Positions 49,951-59,689 are shown, counted from the first letter of the stretch. The stretch is 64,000 nucleotides of DNA from Alteromonas salexigens (GCF_025628895.1 NZ_JAOTJC010000016.1:48103-112102); one strand, 5' to 3'. The notes: a model not told the origin generated them from the letters alone. Translations and numbers: made by a program.

Positions 49951-50955
49951 TCAGCGATTATCCTCTGCCGTGGCAAGGGCTGCACACCAGGCACTTTGCA
50001 CGGCCCGGTCGCTGTAGTGGGTCATGGCCTGAGCGATGACCTTATCTGATGGTACGTGCTCCAGGTTATCCAGTTGTTCAGGCAGCCGGGTGGTACTGAT
50101 CACTTTCACAAAATCAAACACCTCCGCTTTGTACCGGGCGAACACGGAATCCAGACACAGTACGTTAGCCCCCAGACTCAGCGCCATGTAGAACGTACCG
50201 GACGAAATCATCGCGTTATCGTCGTGAGGCAGAATGACATATTCGGTGCTGGCGACTGCCGTCTCTAACTCATCATCGCTTAAAAAGCGATTTTCCCAGT
50301 TCACCTGCAACTCGCGCTCAGCAATAATGTTGTTGAGCGTGGCGGTATAGCGTGGGTCGGAGCAATACCCTTTAATTGTCAGTGGCTTATCTTTCGGCCA
50401 GCGGTGGAGCAGCATGTCCAGCCGCTTATACGGTTTAATGCTGCCAAAATACAAAAAGCGGTACTGCTTGCTGGCCGCCGACAGGCGTTGCTGTAACGCA
50501 ATCAGTTCTTCGTCTTCTTTGTAAAGAGGATGCTTAGCCACCACGGTACCAAGAATGTCGGTGGGCTCCAGCGTGATCACCCGATCAGACAGATAACGCA
50601 TCAGGCGCACAATGTAACGGTAAAAATCATTATCTGAGCGCGTATTGTGGGGCTTAAAATTATGTCTTACCCAGATTATGTGGGCACTGAATAAGCGTAG
50701 TGTCCACAGACTCACAATAAAGCCCAGTATAAATGCCACCCGCTTTAGTCCGGACATCCCCTGCCGGAACGGCTGATCTTCATACCAGTTAAGCACGACC
50801 CAGTTGCTTTGCCGGCGGGCAATATTGCCGAAACGAAAAATGGATTTGAACGGATGAATCGCAAAACCCAGCGCAGAAAATACGCTCTTAGTACGGTCAA
50901 TAAAGCCGTTTGCGTGTTCAAATGGGTACAGGTACAACTGCTTCTGATTACTCAT
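49951..50955 (-). CDS. GT-B-type glycosyltransferase (334 aa)
   Basis: The motif YRFLYFGSIKPYKRLDMLLH is the start of the C-terminal nucleotide-sugar domain. It is followed by YVILPHDDNAMISSGTFYMA and LGANVLCLD, where GT4 enzymes have the EGxP region. The N-terminal half has a membrane-associated helix (VAFILGFIVSLWTLRLFSAH). Resembles glucuronosyl- or mannosyltransferases of xanthan-like pathways at low level. Overlaps the upstream GT4 gene by four bases. Sugar donor unknown. Confidence 0.75.
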   Translation of the reverse strand: MSNQKQLYLYPFEHANGFIDRTKSVFSALGFAIHPFKSIFRFGNIARRQSNWVVLNWYEDQPFRQGMSGLKRVAFILGFIVSLWTLRLFSAHIIWVRHNFKPHNTRSDNDFYRYIVRLMRYLSDRVITLEPTDILGTVVAKHPLYKEDEELIALQQRLSAASKQYRFLYFGSIKPYKRLDMLLHRWPKDKPLTIKGYCSDPRYTATLNNIIAERELQVNWENRFLSDDELETAVASTEYVILPHDDNAMISSGTFYMALSLGANVLCLDSVFARYKAEVFDFVKVISTTRLPEQLDNLEHVPSDKVIAQAMTHYSDRAVQSAWCAALATAEDNR

Positions 50956-52079
50956 AAATGTGAAGCCTGACTGGCTTGCGCCCCCTGATGAAGATTGTTG
51001 GCTACTGCGAATGTTTCAGTGGCAATCGTATCCCAGTTAAATTTTGCCAGAAACGCACTGGTATCCAGTGTTAATGCCAGCGTATCCAATGTTTCAATTT
51101 TGCGGGTCAGCGTCGCTGTGTCGCCTACCGGGAAGTAGCAGTCATCGGGCAGGCCGATATCTGCATTCGGTGTAATATCACTGACCAGCACTTCGGTGCC
51201 GGCGCTTATTGCTTCCAGTGCCACGATTGGCAACCCTTCATGGTAAGAGGGCAACACAAACACCCGGGCATACTGATAAAGTGCGTGCAATGCCTGACGC
51301 TGCCTGCGACCGGCAAAAATAATGTTGTCAGAGGCCTGAGCAAGCAAATTGCGAGAATAATCATCTTCATGATCGGCATTGCCCACCACTACCAGTTTAA
51401 GGGACGTGTCTGCTTCTCTGAACGCATGCACCAGATCGTGAAACCCTTTTTCCGGTACCAACCGACCCACAGTAAGCACATACTGATCCGCGGTTATCGG
51501 AAGATCCTCCGGCAGCGCGTCGGGGGAGAGGTCGCGACCAAAATCAGTGAGTGTCCCGTTGGGAATAAAACTGATTTTGCGGGCGTGATCGGGAAACTTA
51601 TGCTGCAGTCGTTTCGTCAGCGTGCGGCCTACCACTACCATACGGTCGGCAAACCGCGCCGCCAGTGACTCCCCGGTGCGCAGTAAGCGTTTGGCGAAGC
51701 GGTTCCATTTTTGACGGTCGTAGTCAGCACCATGGTGGGTAACCATCACTTTCATACCCAGTAATTTGGCTAACGGTGCAAACAGCGCGGGCCCTATGGC
51801 ATGAATGTGTAACACATCCGGCTTCACCACAAAGCGCGCATACAGTACCGCCAGAAAGGTATGCAAAAAGGTTTCAACGAACTTGTGCTTGATGGTCCAT
51901 ACCGGAACAACCTGCACCCCCTCAAACGTATATTCGCTGCTTTTCACGTAGGGCGCCCGTGCCAGCACAGTGACGGACGCTCCGGCTTTAACCATACGCG
52001 GATAGAGCTGCTGACAGTGCGACTCAATGCCGCCCATTACCTCTGGTAAACCCCGCAGTCCAATGGCACAAATTTTCAT
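50952..52079 (-). CDS. Family 4 glycosyltransferase (375 aa)
   Basis: GLRGLPEVMGGIESHCQQLY (acceptor domain), VLHIHAIGPALFAPLAKLLG, VMVTHHGADYDRQKW, YVLTVGRLVPEKGFHDLVHA, and VFVLPSYHEGLPIVALEAIS (EGxP-xxxxE donor site) identify a retaining GT-B GT4 enzyme. Length is normal. Coupled by ATGA overlaps to both the polymerase upstream and the glycosyltransferase downstream, so the proteins are made together. It adds one sugar of the EPS repeat. Confidence 0.9.
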   Translation of the reverse strand: MKICAIGLRGLPEVMGGIESHCQQLYPRMVKAGASVTVLARAPYVKSSEYTFEGVQVVPVWTIKHKFVETFLHTFLAVLYARFVVKPDVLHIHAIGPALFAPLAKLLGMKVMVTHHGADYDRQKWNRFAKRLLRTGESLAARFADRMVVVGRTLTKRLQHKFPDHARKISFIPNGTLTDFGRDLSPDALPEDLPITADQYVLTVGRLVPEKGFHDLVHAFREADTSLKLVVVGNADHEDDYSRNLLAQASDNIIFAGRRQRQALHALYQYARVFVLPSYHEGLPIVALEAISAGTEVLVSDITPNADIGLPDDCYFPVGDTATLTRKIETLDTLALTLDTSAFLAKFNWDTIATETFAVANNLHQGAQASQASHL

Positions 52080-53593
52080 GTTACGTCCCCAGCTGTGTTC
52101 GATTGACCCATTCCGGCTCTTACCCGTATTCTCTTACGCTCTGGCTCACCCGTTCGTGACACCCCTGCGTTCTGCGTGCCGCTTTGACCTGAAGCACCAG
52201 ACTTTGACACCTCTGCGCCCTGCGTGCTGCTTTGCCCTGAAACACCAGACTGTGACACCTCTGCGCCCTGCGTGCCGCCTTGCCCTGGAGAAGAACCAGG
52301 CCGTGACACTCCTGCGCTCTGCGTGCCACTTTGCCCTGAAGCAAGCGCACTCCCTACTAAAATGGCGTACACAATTAGCCCCTCAATATTCCATAATGGC
52401 ATGGTCGCCAGGTTCATAATTAAAAAACCAATCATGGATGCACACAGCATCCAGGCGTAATGTCTCTCCGGTGCCCGGATAGCCTGAATTAAAAAGTGTC
52501 CCACTGCATACAAGAACAATACCAGTCCTATTGCCCCATACTCATAAAGGTAGGACACATAGGTATTATGCGCGTACTTTCTGAATACACCGTTCCAGGA
52601 TTCGGGCCCCATTCCGACCAGATGATGCAGCCAGTCGGCATTGACGTAGGCGTAAATATATTGCGCCCAGATGAACACCCGGGCTGAAAAAATGTCTTTC
52701 TCCTTTTCGGTGTAGTACACCGGCGCTTTTACTAGGTCCTGCCAGCTGCTCAGAAAGACGAAGATGTCGGCAAACCGCGCCTGCATCGAGTAAAAGATGA
52801 GTAAGAAACCGATCCCCAGTCCGCCCAGTGCCAGCACAAAGAAGGCCGGTTTCTGCCGCGCCGGTACCCGCGCCTCTATAGCGGTCAGTAAAAAGATAGC
52901 GGCCATGGGCAATATAGCCAGAATGGACGTGCGGTAATTAGCCAGTACCAGCAGTGCGCACCCCAGTAAAAATAACCATGCCCGCCCACGTAGAACGGCA
53001 GATGACAAAAGCCCCACGGTCAGCGTAAACGCCGCAATGATCATCGAAAATGCGGCTTCATGATTGTAACCGCCGATATAACTGGCTGAACCATCGGCTT
53101 CAGTGGCTTTCACCTCGCCCAGCAGGACCGACATAATTTGTAGCGAGACTGGCAGGAAAAACGCCACCAGCAGCGTTTTAAGTACGCGGTCTTTGCCACT
53201 GCGGCGCATGGCGACAAATATGGCACCGGCGATGACCAGGAAAAACAGCCACTTTACCATGACATTTATGAGCCCGATGACAGACGTATTGATGACCCCA
53301 CTTACCACAATGGCGGCGAAAAAAGCATAGATGGGCGCCAGGCGTTTAAGCCGGTAATAGGCGGTGGGAAGCACCAGCAGACCGGTCATCGCGATACCAA
53401 TGGAGGCCAGCGCATTGATGGAAAAGCCGGCCACCAGTGGCTCATAAGTAATGGTATGGAACGCAGATAAAAAGAAGCGTAACCACACGGCCACCACCAC
53501 AAAAGCAAGCACCGCATGACAGCGGCGCCGTATGGTCAGATAAACCAGCACTGCGCTAAGCAGCGCAAACAGTAGTTTAACCAGTAGAAACAC
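52076..53593 (-). CDS. Wzy-type O-antigen/EPS polymerase with repetitive tail (505 aa)
   Basis: About twelve membrane segments. The periplasmic loop before FRKYAHNTYVSYLYEYGAIG matches the Wzy_C/O-antigen ligase signature (HNxYLxxxxExGxxG). It joins undecaprenyl-linked repeats in the periplasm. The membrane part ends near residue 418 (IVYAILVGSALA). It is followed by a tail of about 87 residues with four repeats of GQ(S/G)(G/S)TQxAxVSxxG, period 16-17 residues, and a basic end. The tail is unusual for the family. The 3' end overlaps the next gene by four bases. Confidence 0.85.
   Translation of the reverse strand: MFLLVKLLFALLSAVLVYLTIRRRCHAVLAFVVVAVWLRFFLSAFHTITYEPLVAGFSINALASIGIAMTGLLVLPTAYYRLKRLAPIYAFFAAIVVSGVINTSVIGLINVMVKWLFFLVIAGAIFVAMRRSGKDRVLKTLLVAFFLPVSLQIMSVLLGEVKATEADGSASYIGGYNHEAAFSMIIAAFTLTVGLLSSAVLRGRAWLFLLGCALLVLANYRTSILAILPMAAIFLLTAIEARVPARQKPAFFVLALGGLGIGFLLIFYSMQARFADIFVFLSSWQDLVKAPVYYTEKEKDIFSARVFIWAQYIYAYVNADWLHHLVGMGPESWNGVFRKYAHNTYVSYLYEYGAIGLVLFLYAVGHFLIQAIRAPERHYAWMLCASMIGFLIMNLATMPLWNIEGLIVYAILVGSALASGQSGTQSAGVSRPGSSPGQGGTQGAEVSQSGVSGQSSTQGAEVSKSGASGQSGTQNAGVSRTGEPERKRIRVRAGMGQSNTAGDVT
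52142..52339 (-). repeat. In-frame tandem repeats at the 3' end of the polymerase gene
   Basis: Four imperfect units of 48-51 bases encode repeats starting GQSGTQ, GQGGTQ, GQSSTQ and GQSGTQ (residues about 420, 437, 453, 469). All keep the frame, so the repeat number could vary without breaking the gene. Confidence 0.8.
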
Positions 53594-54743
53594 GAGTGTT
53601 ATCCTCGTGAGGCTGCGACCTGTTCAGCGCGCGAAGAATTTTGTCTTTGAATACGCGGTAACTGAAATCCCGGGCACGCGCTATACTGCGATACCCGTAC
53701 AACTGGTTATTGGTGTCGTCACTCATATATTGCATACCCGTGGCAACACCTTCCACACTGCCCAGTTCACACAAGCCTCCATGGGCGGCCGCATTAAACC
53801 CAGAGACGGTAACCGGATAGTCGCCACATAAAATTTCTGCAGGGCCTGATTCACAATTGGTGGCCAGTACGGGTTTACCGAGACACATTGCCTCGACGAT
53901 AGCATTCGGGAAGCCTTCCGCATTCGAGGTGGATACAAAATACGAGGCGCCGCGCAGATAAGGATAAGGGTTTGCTTTGAACCCCAGAAAATGGACCCGT
54001 TCGGCAATACCAAGCTGATTGGTCAGGGTCTGTAATTGCGCGTGAAGTTCGCCTTGTCCAAGGATCACCAGGTGTTCCTCTATATCCGCCCTGGCATAGG
54101 CTTTAAGCATAAGGGAAAAATTTTTGTTTTCCACCAGCCGGCCACTGCCAATGATGTACGGCACGGTGGGCAGATCCTGCACCGGTTGGGCAGCCAGGTC
54201 TTCAATTTCGGCAATGTCATAGGGGTTGTAGACAATGTGGATATTGCCGCTGGCGAGGCCAAAATTGCGCACCAGATCGGCTTTCACACCGGCTGATACG
54301 GCTATTACCCGGTCCGCCAGTGGATAGGTAGTTTTTACCAGCTGCTTACTGATCTTGTCCCGCCAGCCTCCGGAGAGGTGGCTGCTGGTATTTACCCGTT
54401 CGCTGAGGATACTGCGATAGCTCAGGGTTTTCCCAAGCACCGCATTGAGAATATTGGCGCGGGTAAGAAAACTCACACAGTACTCAGGCTGTAGTTTTTT
54501 CAAACGCTGATGCAAAAGGGTATAACCGCGGATAAGGCTGCCGCCGCTGGCCAGGGTTTCTTTGATAACGTAGCCGGGACAGTGATGGGCTTCTTCCGTG
54601 TCGTCTAACAGCAACAGGTATACCTTTTGCTGCTGCTCTGCGTACCAGGATTCCAGTATTGTCAGTAGCTTACACATCACCCTTTCGGCACCGCCGCCTT
54701 CCAGAGAGTTAATGATAAACACGGCGGGTTTTACCTGAGTCAT
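53577..54743 (-). CDS. Family 4 glycosyltransferase (388 aa)
   Basis: AVFIINSLEGGGAERVMCKL is the classic GT4 N-terminal loop. YIIGSGRLVENKNFSLMLKA and YFVSTSNAEGFPNAIVEAMC (EGFP-xxxxE) followed by GKPVLATNCESGPAEIL form the donor site, close to WcaL/PglJ-type enzymes acting on N-acetylhexosamine. Overlaps the polymerase by 17 bases. First gene of the run down to 49951, about 160 bases from the phosphatase gene upstream. Confidence 0.9.
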   Translation of the reverse strand: MTQVKPAVFIINSLEGGGAERVMCKLLTILESWYAEQQQKVYLLLLDDTEEAHHCPGYVIKETLASGGSLIRGYTLLHQRLKKLQPEYCVSFLTRANILNAVLGKTLSYRSILSERVNTSSHLSGGWRDKISKQLVKTTYPLADRVIAVSAGVKADLVRNFGLASGNIHIVYNPYDIAEIEDLAAQPVQDLPTVPYIIGSGRLVENKNFSLMLKAYARADIEEHLVILGQGELHAQLQTLTNQLGIAERVHFLGFKANPYPYLRGASYFVSTSNAEGFPNAIVEAMCLGKPVLATNCESGPAEILCGDYPVTVSGFNAAAHGGLCELGSVEGVATGMQYMSDDTNNQLYGYRSIARARDFSYRVFKDKILRALNRSQPHEDNTRVSTG

Positions 54744-54904
54744 TCCCTTTCCTTTGTTTTAGATGTGATTCTGGAGCGCCCGCGGGCGCCAGGAATTGTC
54801 ATTAGCGGGTTACCATTCAACTTTTACGCCAAAAAGTCAGGGCGCTGCGAGTGGCGAAACACGCCCGGTCAGGGTATACCGCCGTTGTCGCTTGTGCTAC
54901 CTGC

Positions 54905-55639
54905 TCAGGGCTGAATAGTGGGCTGTTCAGCGATGATGTCAGCCGGGGTATTCACAAACAACTTTTGTGCATAGTCTTCTCCCAAGTGTGTACTTACCTG
55001 ATCATAGGCCTCCCGCATGTCGGTGGGCCGCCGGGTATCATCATGCATGTCAGAGGCCACCACATCCACCTGCTCCTGCGCCAGCATCTCGGTGACCAGC
55101 GCCTGGACGTTTTCGCCAAACCGACCGGTGATTGCACCTGCGGTTACCTGCAACCAGCAACCGAGGTTACGCAGCCAGGGAATTTTCTCCGGCATCTTGA
55201 GAATATCGCGGTTGCGTTCCGGGTGAGGCAGCAACGGCTGTACTCCCTGCGCACGCAAGTACCTGACGAGAGGTTCCACCCCCGCCGGTACATGGCTGTG
55301 GGGCATTTCCAGCAGCAACACCGGGCGGCCGTTATGCCGGCCAATAAACGGCAAGCGGTCTTCACGCAACCATTGCGGAATATATTCTTTCAGCCTTACT
55401 TCCGCGGCCCACGACAACGCCAGTGGGATCTGGGCGTCTGCCACAGCGTCCGTTAACTGTTGGAAACCGGCTTCAATCGTCTCCTGAGTATTGTCGAAGA
55501 CCCCCCAGTGCATATGCGGTGTGCACACAACATGGGTTACTCCGGCTGCCACCGACTGCCGGGCCATCGTCAGCGACATCTCCATACTGCGGGAGCCATC
55601 GTCAATATTAGGGATAATGTGACTGTGTAGATCAATCAT
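54905..55639 (-). CDS. PHP-type tyrosine phosphatase, CpsB/CapC/Wzb-equivalent (244 aa)
   Basis: The metal-binding PHP motif MIDLHSHIIPNIDDGSRSME at the N-terminus, VVCTPHMHWGVF, LLEMPHSHVP, LLPHPERNRDI and VVASDMHDDTRRP are the conserved histidine/aspartate sets of CpsB-type manganese-dependent phosphatases. These dephosphorylate the tyrosine-rich tail of the BY-kinase. The family is usual in Gram-positives, but is also found in marine Proteobacteria in place of Wzb. Start lies three bases after the kinase stop, a clear functional pair. Confidence 0.92.
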   Translation of the reverse strand: MIDLHSHIIPNIDDGSRSMEMSLTMARQSVAAGVTHVVCTPHMHWGVFDNTQETIEAGFQQLTDAVADAQIPLALSWAAEVRLKEYIPQWLREDRLPFIGRHNGRPVLLLEMPHSHVPAGVEPLVRYLRAQGVQPLLPHPERNRDILKMPEKIPWLRNLGCWLQVTAGAITGRFGENVQALVTEMLAQEQVDVVASDMHDDTRRPTDMREAYDQVSTHLGEDYAQKLFVNTPADIIAEQPTIQP

Positions 55640-55642
55640 AGC

Positions 55643-57880
55643 TTATCCGGTCGCCTGCGAACGGTAATCATACTGATCATAAAAGCCGCCGTAGCGTTCT
55701 GCTACGTCTGATTTTCGCAGGTCCACCTGATTCAGCACCACGCCATCTACCCGGTGCCCCACCTGCAGGAACCGGCCAAGGCCACTGACAATCATTTTTT
55801 CACTGGTGCTGTCTGCGCGCACCACATAAATGACTGAATCACAGGACTTCGACACCACCATGGCATCAGACACGGCCTGGGTAGGGGCGGTATCCACCAC
55901 CACATGCCGGTAGCGTTGTTTGAGTGTGGCCACCAGCGCCTGAAAACCATCTCCGGCCAGTAACTCCTGCGGGTTTGACGGGATGGTACCTGCGGAGATC
56001 AAATCCAGACCTGATTTTTCATCATGCACCAGACATTCGTCCAGAGTGTGAGTATGCATAATCAAGTTCGACAGCCCCGGCTGATAATTGGGCACGCCGA
56101 AGTGCTTACCCACAGAAGGACGACGGAGATCGGCATCAATCAGGATGGTACTGTCCAGTTGCCCAAGGGCAAACGCCAGGTTGATGGAGACGGTGGTTTT
56201 CCCCTCTTTAGGGACACTGGACGTTACCAGGATCGCCTGTGGCGGTTTGTCGATGTTCATTAATGACAAACTGGTACGCAGCGTGCGCACGGCTTCACTG
56301 AACTGATGAGACGTATTGGCGAAATAGGCTCGCAGAGGAATGGACTGCCGCCGTTTGCGGGGCATAGTCGGAATAAGGCCCAGCATGCGCTGACCCAGCT
56401 TTTTCTCTACATCATCCACCGATCTCACGCCACTGTTCATTGCTTCCAGAACAAACGCCAGTACCACACCAAAGCCGAAACTGACAATAAACGCCGCGGC
56501 CACCAACAGCGACTTGTTCGGTTTGGCAGGGTTGCCCGGCACAACCGCGGCATCCAGCAGGCGAGCGTTGGCCGACTTAAAGCCGCCCAGTTCGCTGGTT
56601 TCTTTCAGCCGCGTAAACATAGAGCTGTAGAGCTGCTGGTTAATGTCCACTTCCCGTTGCAGCGCCCGACGGCGGTTTTCCAGATTCGACAGTTTGCGGT
56701 ATTCCGCTTTCGCCTCCGATACTTTGTCCTGCAGGTCTGCCACCTTATCCTGTGACGCCCGGTACTGGGTGGCAATGCTGGAGATCAAATCGCGGATTTG
56801 GGTTTGCAGAGTGTCACGGGCGGAATTCAGTTCCGAATTGGCCGCGATCATCTTGGGGTGCTTGGGTCCGTACACCTTGCTGAGTTCGGATACCCGGCTA
56901 AGTGCGGCGGCCTCCTGCTGACGCACCGACTGAATGGTGCTGTGATTAAGTACCTCAGGAAGCCTGGCCAGCGCACTGTAATCCGCGCCACTGGTTTGGG
57001 TCTGCTGATAGATTATGCGGTTTTGATCGAGGGTTTTCTGTGCGCTGCGCAGCTGGTCCGACAGTTCTTCCAGCTCTTCGGCCGCGAGACTTATCACCCC
57101 GTTGTCCAAATTAACGAGCTGATTCTTTTCATAAAACTGCGCCAGCTCACGTTCAGCGGCCGCCAGCTTCGCCCGTAACCCTTCCATACTCTCGCTCAGA
57201 AACGAGGTGGCTTTGGTTGTCATATCCACTTTCGCTTGCAGATAATTTTCGACATAGACCTCCCCAACCGTATTGGCAATGGCTGCTGCCAGCTCAGGCG
57301 ACGTACTGGTCGCGGTAATCTCCATCACCTGAGTATTGCTCACCAGCGCTATTTGCAGGGCATTCATCAGCCGGTTGGTGGCGGCGCGCAAGCGGCGCTC
57401 TTCCTGGGTCTCGGCGTCAGGCGAAGCGGCCTGTTCGTCCTGCTCTACCGGCATGTAGGCAGCCAGTTGTTGTTTGACCCAGCTTTTGGCTTTGGCCAGC
57501 AACGGATCCTCCTGGGGCGCCGGTGGCATGAACACCGGGTTATGCGCCAGCTCCAGTTCTTCTACCACACGCCGGGCAATATGCCGGGAAGTAATAATCT
57601 GATACTGAGTTTGCATATAGTCTTTGCGACTGGTATCCGCATTGTAGACTTCCTCAATAGACGTCACTTTGGCCGGCTGTGACTCAATCAGTAAACTGGC
57701 TTTCGCCCGGTACTGCGGGGTCATCCGGTTGGTTATAATCGCCATCAGGATAGTACACAGCACAGCCAGTACGATGATCCTGCCGGCGTAGCGCTTAAAT
57801 ACCTGCCAGTAATGGGCAAAATCAATGGTTTCGTCGTCCAGTAAAGCAGACTGGATCGGCTCCCGCATGTTGCTCGCCAT
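55643..57880 (-). CDS. Wzc-type polysaccharide co-polymerase / tyrosine autokinase (745 aa)
   Basis: An N-terminal Wzz domain lies between two membrane helices (about 31-50 and 440-460) with long periplasmic coiled coils (AAAERELAQFYEKNQLVNLD). The cytoplasmic BY-kinase has Walker A SSVPKEGKTT (residues about 554-563), Walker A' ILIDADLRRPS (D582, D584) and Walker B HVVVDTAP (D663). The tail has four tyrosines (730, 734, 737, 739). It controls chain length and export by cyclic autophosphorylation. Followed by its PHP phosphatase and preceded by the Wza-type gene, the usual order. Confidence 0.93.
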   Translation of the reverse strand: MASNMREPIQSALLDDETIDFAHYWQVFKRYAGRIIVLAVLCTILMAIITNRMTPQYRAKASLLIESQPAKVTSIEEVYNADTSRKDYMQTQYQIITSRHIARRVVEELELAHNPVFMPPAPQEDPLLAKAKSWVKQQLAAYMPVEQDEQAASPDAETQEERRLRAATNRLMNALQIALVSNTQVMEITATSTSPELAAAIANTVGEVYVENYLQAKVDMTTKATSFLSESMEGLRAKLAAAERELAQFYEKNQLVNLDNGVISLAAEELEELSDQLRSAQKTLDQNRIIYQQTQTSGADYSALARLPEVLNHSTIQSVRQQEAAALSRVSELSKVYGPKHPKMIAANSELNSARDTLQTQIRDLISSIATQYRASQDKVADLQDKVSEAKAEYRKLSNLENRRRALQREVDINQQLYSSMFTRLKETSELGGFKSANARLLDAAVVPGNPAKPNKSLLVAAAFIVSFGFGVVLAFVLEAMNSGVRSVDDVEKKLGQRMLGLIPTMPRKRRQSIPLRAYFANTSHQFSEAVRTLRTSLSLMNIDKPPQAILVTSSVPKEGKTTVSINLAFALGQLDSTILIDADLRRPSVGKHFGVPNYQPGLSNLIMHTHTLDECLVHDEKSGLDLISAGTIPSNPQELLAGDGFQALVATLKQRYRHVVVDTAPTQAVSDAMVVSKSCDSVIYVVRADSTSEKMIVSGLGRFLQVGHRVDGVVLNQVDLRKSDVAERYGGFYDQYDYRSQATG

Positions 57881-57929
57881 ATCGTGTCCTTTGGTTGAAA
57901 CGCGGTTCGGCCCGGATGTTACCGGCCGG

Positions 57930-58487
57930 CTAGAAAAACCGCTGAGGAATGGTGATCACATCACCTGGTTGGATTTGTGCACTGACGTTAACCTCTAACG
58001 ATATCGTCCGGTCGTCACGCTCACGTACAATCTCAATGTCATCCCGCTCTGCCCGCTCGGTGTAACCACCGGCCAGCGCCACCGCCTTATTCACCGATAG
58101 CCCGGGCTGATAGGGGTAACCGCCCGGCTGTTTCACTTCACCGTCAATGAAAAAAGGCCGGTACTCCAAAATGGTCACCGCCACTGAGGGGTTCACCAGA
58201 TAATCACCTTTTAAGCCATCGTAAATTAATTGCTCTACCTCCGATAAGGTCATCCCCACCAGTTCTAACTCGCCCAGAAACGGATAATTAATTACCCCGA
58301 TGTCCGGCAGGCGGGACTCAACTGAGAGCGACTTTTCGCCAAATACGGTGATTTGTATTTTGTCACCCACACCTAACTGATAACTCCGCATGCCGGTGGG
58401 CTCTGATTCAGCCAACCCCTGCAAACTAAACAGGCTGCCGACGATCAGGCCACACCACACAAGCCACCACAGACGTCCCCGCCTCAT
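57930..58487 (-). CDS. Wza-type polysaccharide export protein, short form (185 aa)
   Basis: Signal peptide of about 26 residues. The Poly_export domain shows YQLGVGDKIQITVFGEKSLS and YPFLGELELVGMTLSEVEQL; an SLBB domain follows (FFIDGEVKQPGGYPYQPGLS then VNKAVALAGGYTERA). No lipobox cysteine and no C-terminal amphipathic helix, so it resembles short EpsE-like proteins rather than full Wza. The separate barrel gene next door may supply the outer-membrane channel. Overlaps that gene by four bases. Confidence 0.9.
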   Translation of the reverse strand: MRRGRLWWLVWCGLIVGSLFSLQGLAESEPTGMRSYQLGVGDKIQITVFGEKSLSVESRLPDIGVINYPFLGELELVGMTLSEVEQLIYDGLKGDYLVNPSVAVTILEYRPFFIDGEVKQPGGYPYQPGLSVNKAVALAGGYTERAERDDIEIVRERDDRTISLEVNVSAQIQPGDVITIPQRFF

Positions 58488-59689
58488 AACGTGACCTTGG
58501 TTGTGATGCCGACTACGTTGCGGTCAAAGCTCACCAGCTCCCGGGTACTGTCCCGTTGGCTGAACTCATAAAATACGCCCACCTGAAGCCAGCGCCGGAA
58601 CTGGTAGTCAGCTGCCAGTTGTGCGCGGGTCACATCGTCATTCCGGGCAGTGGTTATCTCAGCACCCTCGTAATCGTTTTGCTCATGGGCTAGTGCCATC
58701 GTCGTAGAAAAGCGGGTTAGCCAGGCGTGTCGCCAGCTAATGCGGTAATCCTGGCTACGGATATAATCGCCTTCACCATTGGTTTCCCGGGTATCGGCTC
58801 CGGTGGCCAGCTCAATCTCAGAATACGTCCGCGGTTGCCAGGTTAGTCCGGCTTCCCAGTCGATGCCCTCGAATGATTCGCGACCCGGCGCGTCGAATGA
58901 TTTCTGCTTATAGCCTACCTTGGCAAACCCGGTGGTCGCGGCAGTGGACTCCCAGGTGAAGCCCGCCAGCACGCGATCTTCCTGATTATCCAGCGGGCTT
59001 TGAGGGTCCGCTGCCACGTCATAATCTATCTGTTGATGGGACGCATCCAGTACCAGATGGGTGCGTCCGGCAAGGCGATAGAAAAACTGTCCGCCTACTT
59101 TTGTATAACTTCTGTCGCGAATAAGATACGCCTGCGAATCGTTGTCGTAATCCAGTTCTTCATACCCTGCGCGCAACTCAACACGGCCTGGTGAAGACAC
59201 CGAGCCGAATTCGTACGTGGCTGATACGCCGGGCTTTTTATAAGTATCTACCTGGTTTAGCTGATTGCCGAAACCGCTGGAAAACTGACGACCACGCTGG
59301 TCATGGCCATCTTCGAAACCCAGCTTGGTGGTAAACCGGTTACGCCGATCCATTTCAAAGTTGCCAGCGACGTGGACAAAATGATCGGTATAATTGTCAG
59401 CAGGGCTGGAGAAGTATTCGCCCCGTTCACCCCGGTACACAAATTCAAGCTCATTGGTGCCGAACCCGCTGACCGCTTTAATTTGCGGTGAAATGATCCC
59501 CACCCAGCTGGTGATATGCGCACTCTCTTCGCTGGCGTAGGTGACGTTGTCGATATACAACATGTCGGTAGACAGCGACGGGATCAGGTCAAAACCCTGC
59601 ATATCAATGCGACCCGCTTCCTGTGCCACTACCGGCGAACTTGTTCCCAGAAAACAAAAGGCTGCGAGACCAGAAATCCTATAAAACAT
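58484..59689 (-). CDS. Outer-membrane beta-barrel protein of the EPS locus (401 aa)
   Basis: A signal peptide ends near PVVAQ (residue 22). The rest is a series of amphipathic strands with acidic loops (ELEFVYRGERGEYFSSPADN, RNRFTTKLGFEDG, VELRAGYEELDYDND). This is like the GfcD/OMP_b-brl_2 and PEP-CTERM-associated barrels next to EPS genes. It ends TKVTL. It probably forms the outer-membrane exit that the short Wza-type protein lacks (inference). First gene of the leftward run, divergent from the initiating transferase. Confidence 0.8.
   Translation of the reverse strand: MFYRISGLAAFCFLGTSSPVVAQEAGRIDMQGFDLIPSLSTDMLYIDNVTYASEESAHITSWVGIISPQIKAVSGFGTNELEFVYRGERGEYFSSPADNYTDHFVHVAGNFEMDRRNRFTTKLGFEDGHDQRGRQFSSGFGNQLNQVDTYKKPGVSATYEFGSVSSPGRVELRAGYEELDYDNDSQAYLIRDRSYTKVGGQFFYRLAGRTHLVLDASHQQIDYDVAADPQSPLDNQEDRVLAGFTWESTAATTGFAKVGYKQKSFDAPGRESFEGIDWEAGLTWQPRTYSEIELATGADTRETNGEGDYIRSQDYRISWRHAWLTRFSTTMALAHEQNDYEGAEITTARNDDVTRAQLAADYQFRRWLQVGVFYEFSQRDSTRELVSFDRNVVGITTKVTL

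Noticed and set aside
52027..52419. 130-codon plus-strand frame over the polymerase tail, and a CRISPR-like look of the 48-51-bp repeats
   Set aside because: The repeats are contiguous and protein-coding in the polymerase frame, without spacers; the plus frame is the antisense of these repeats.
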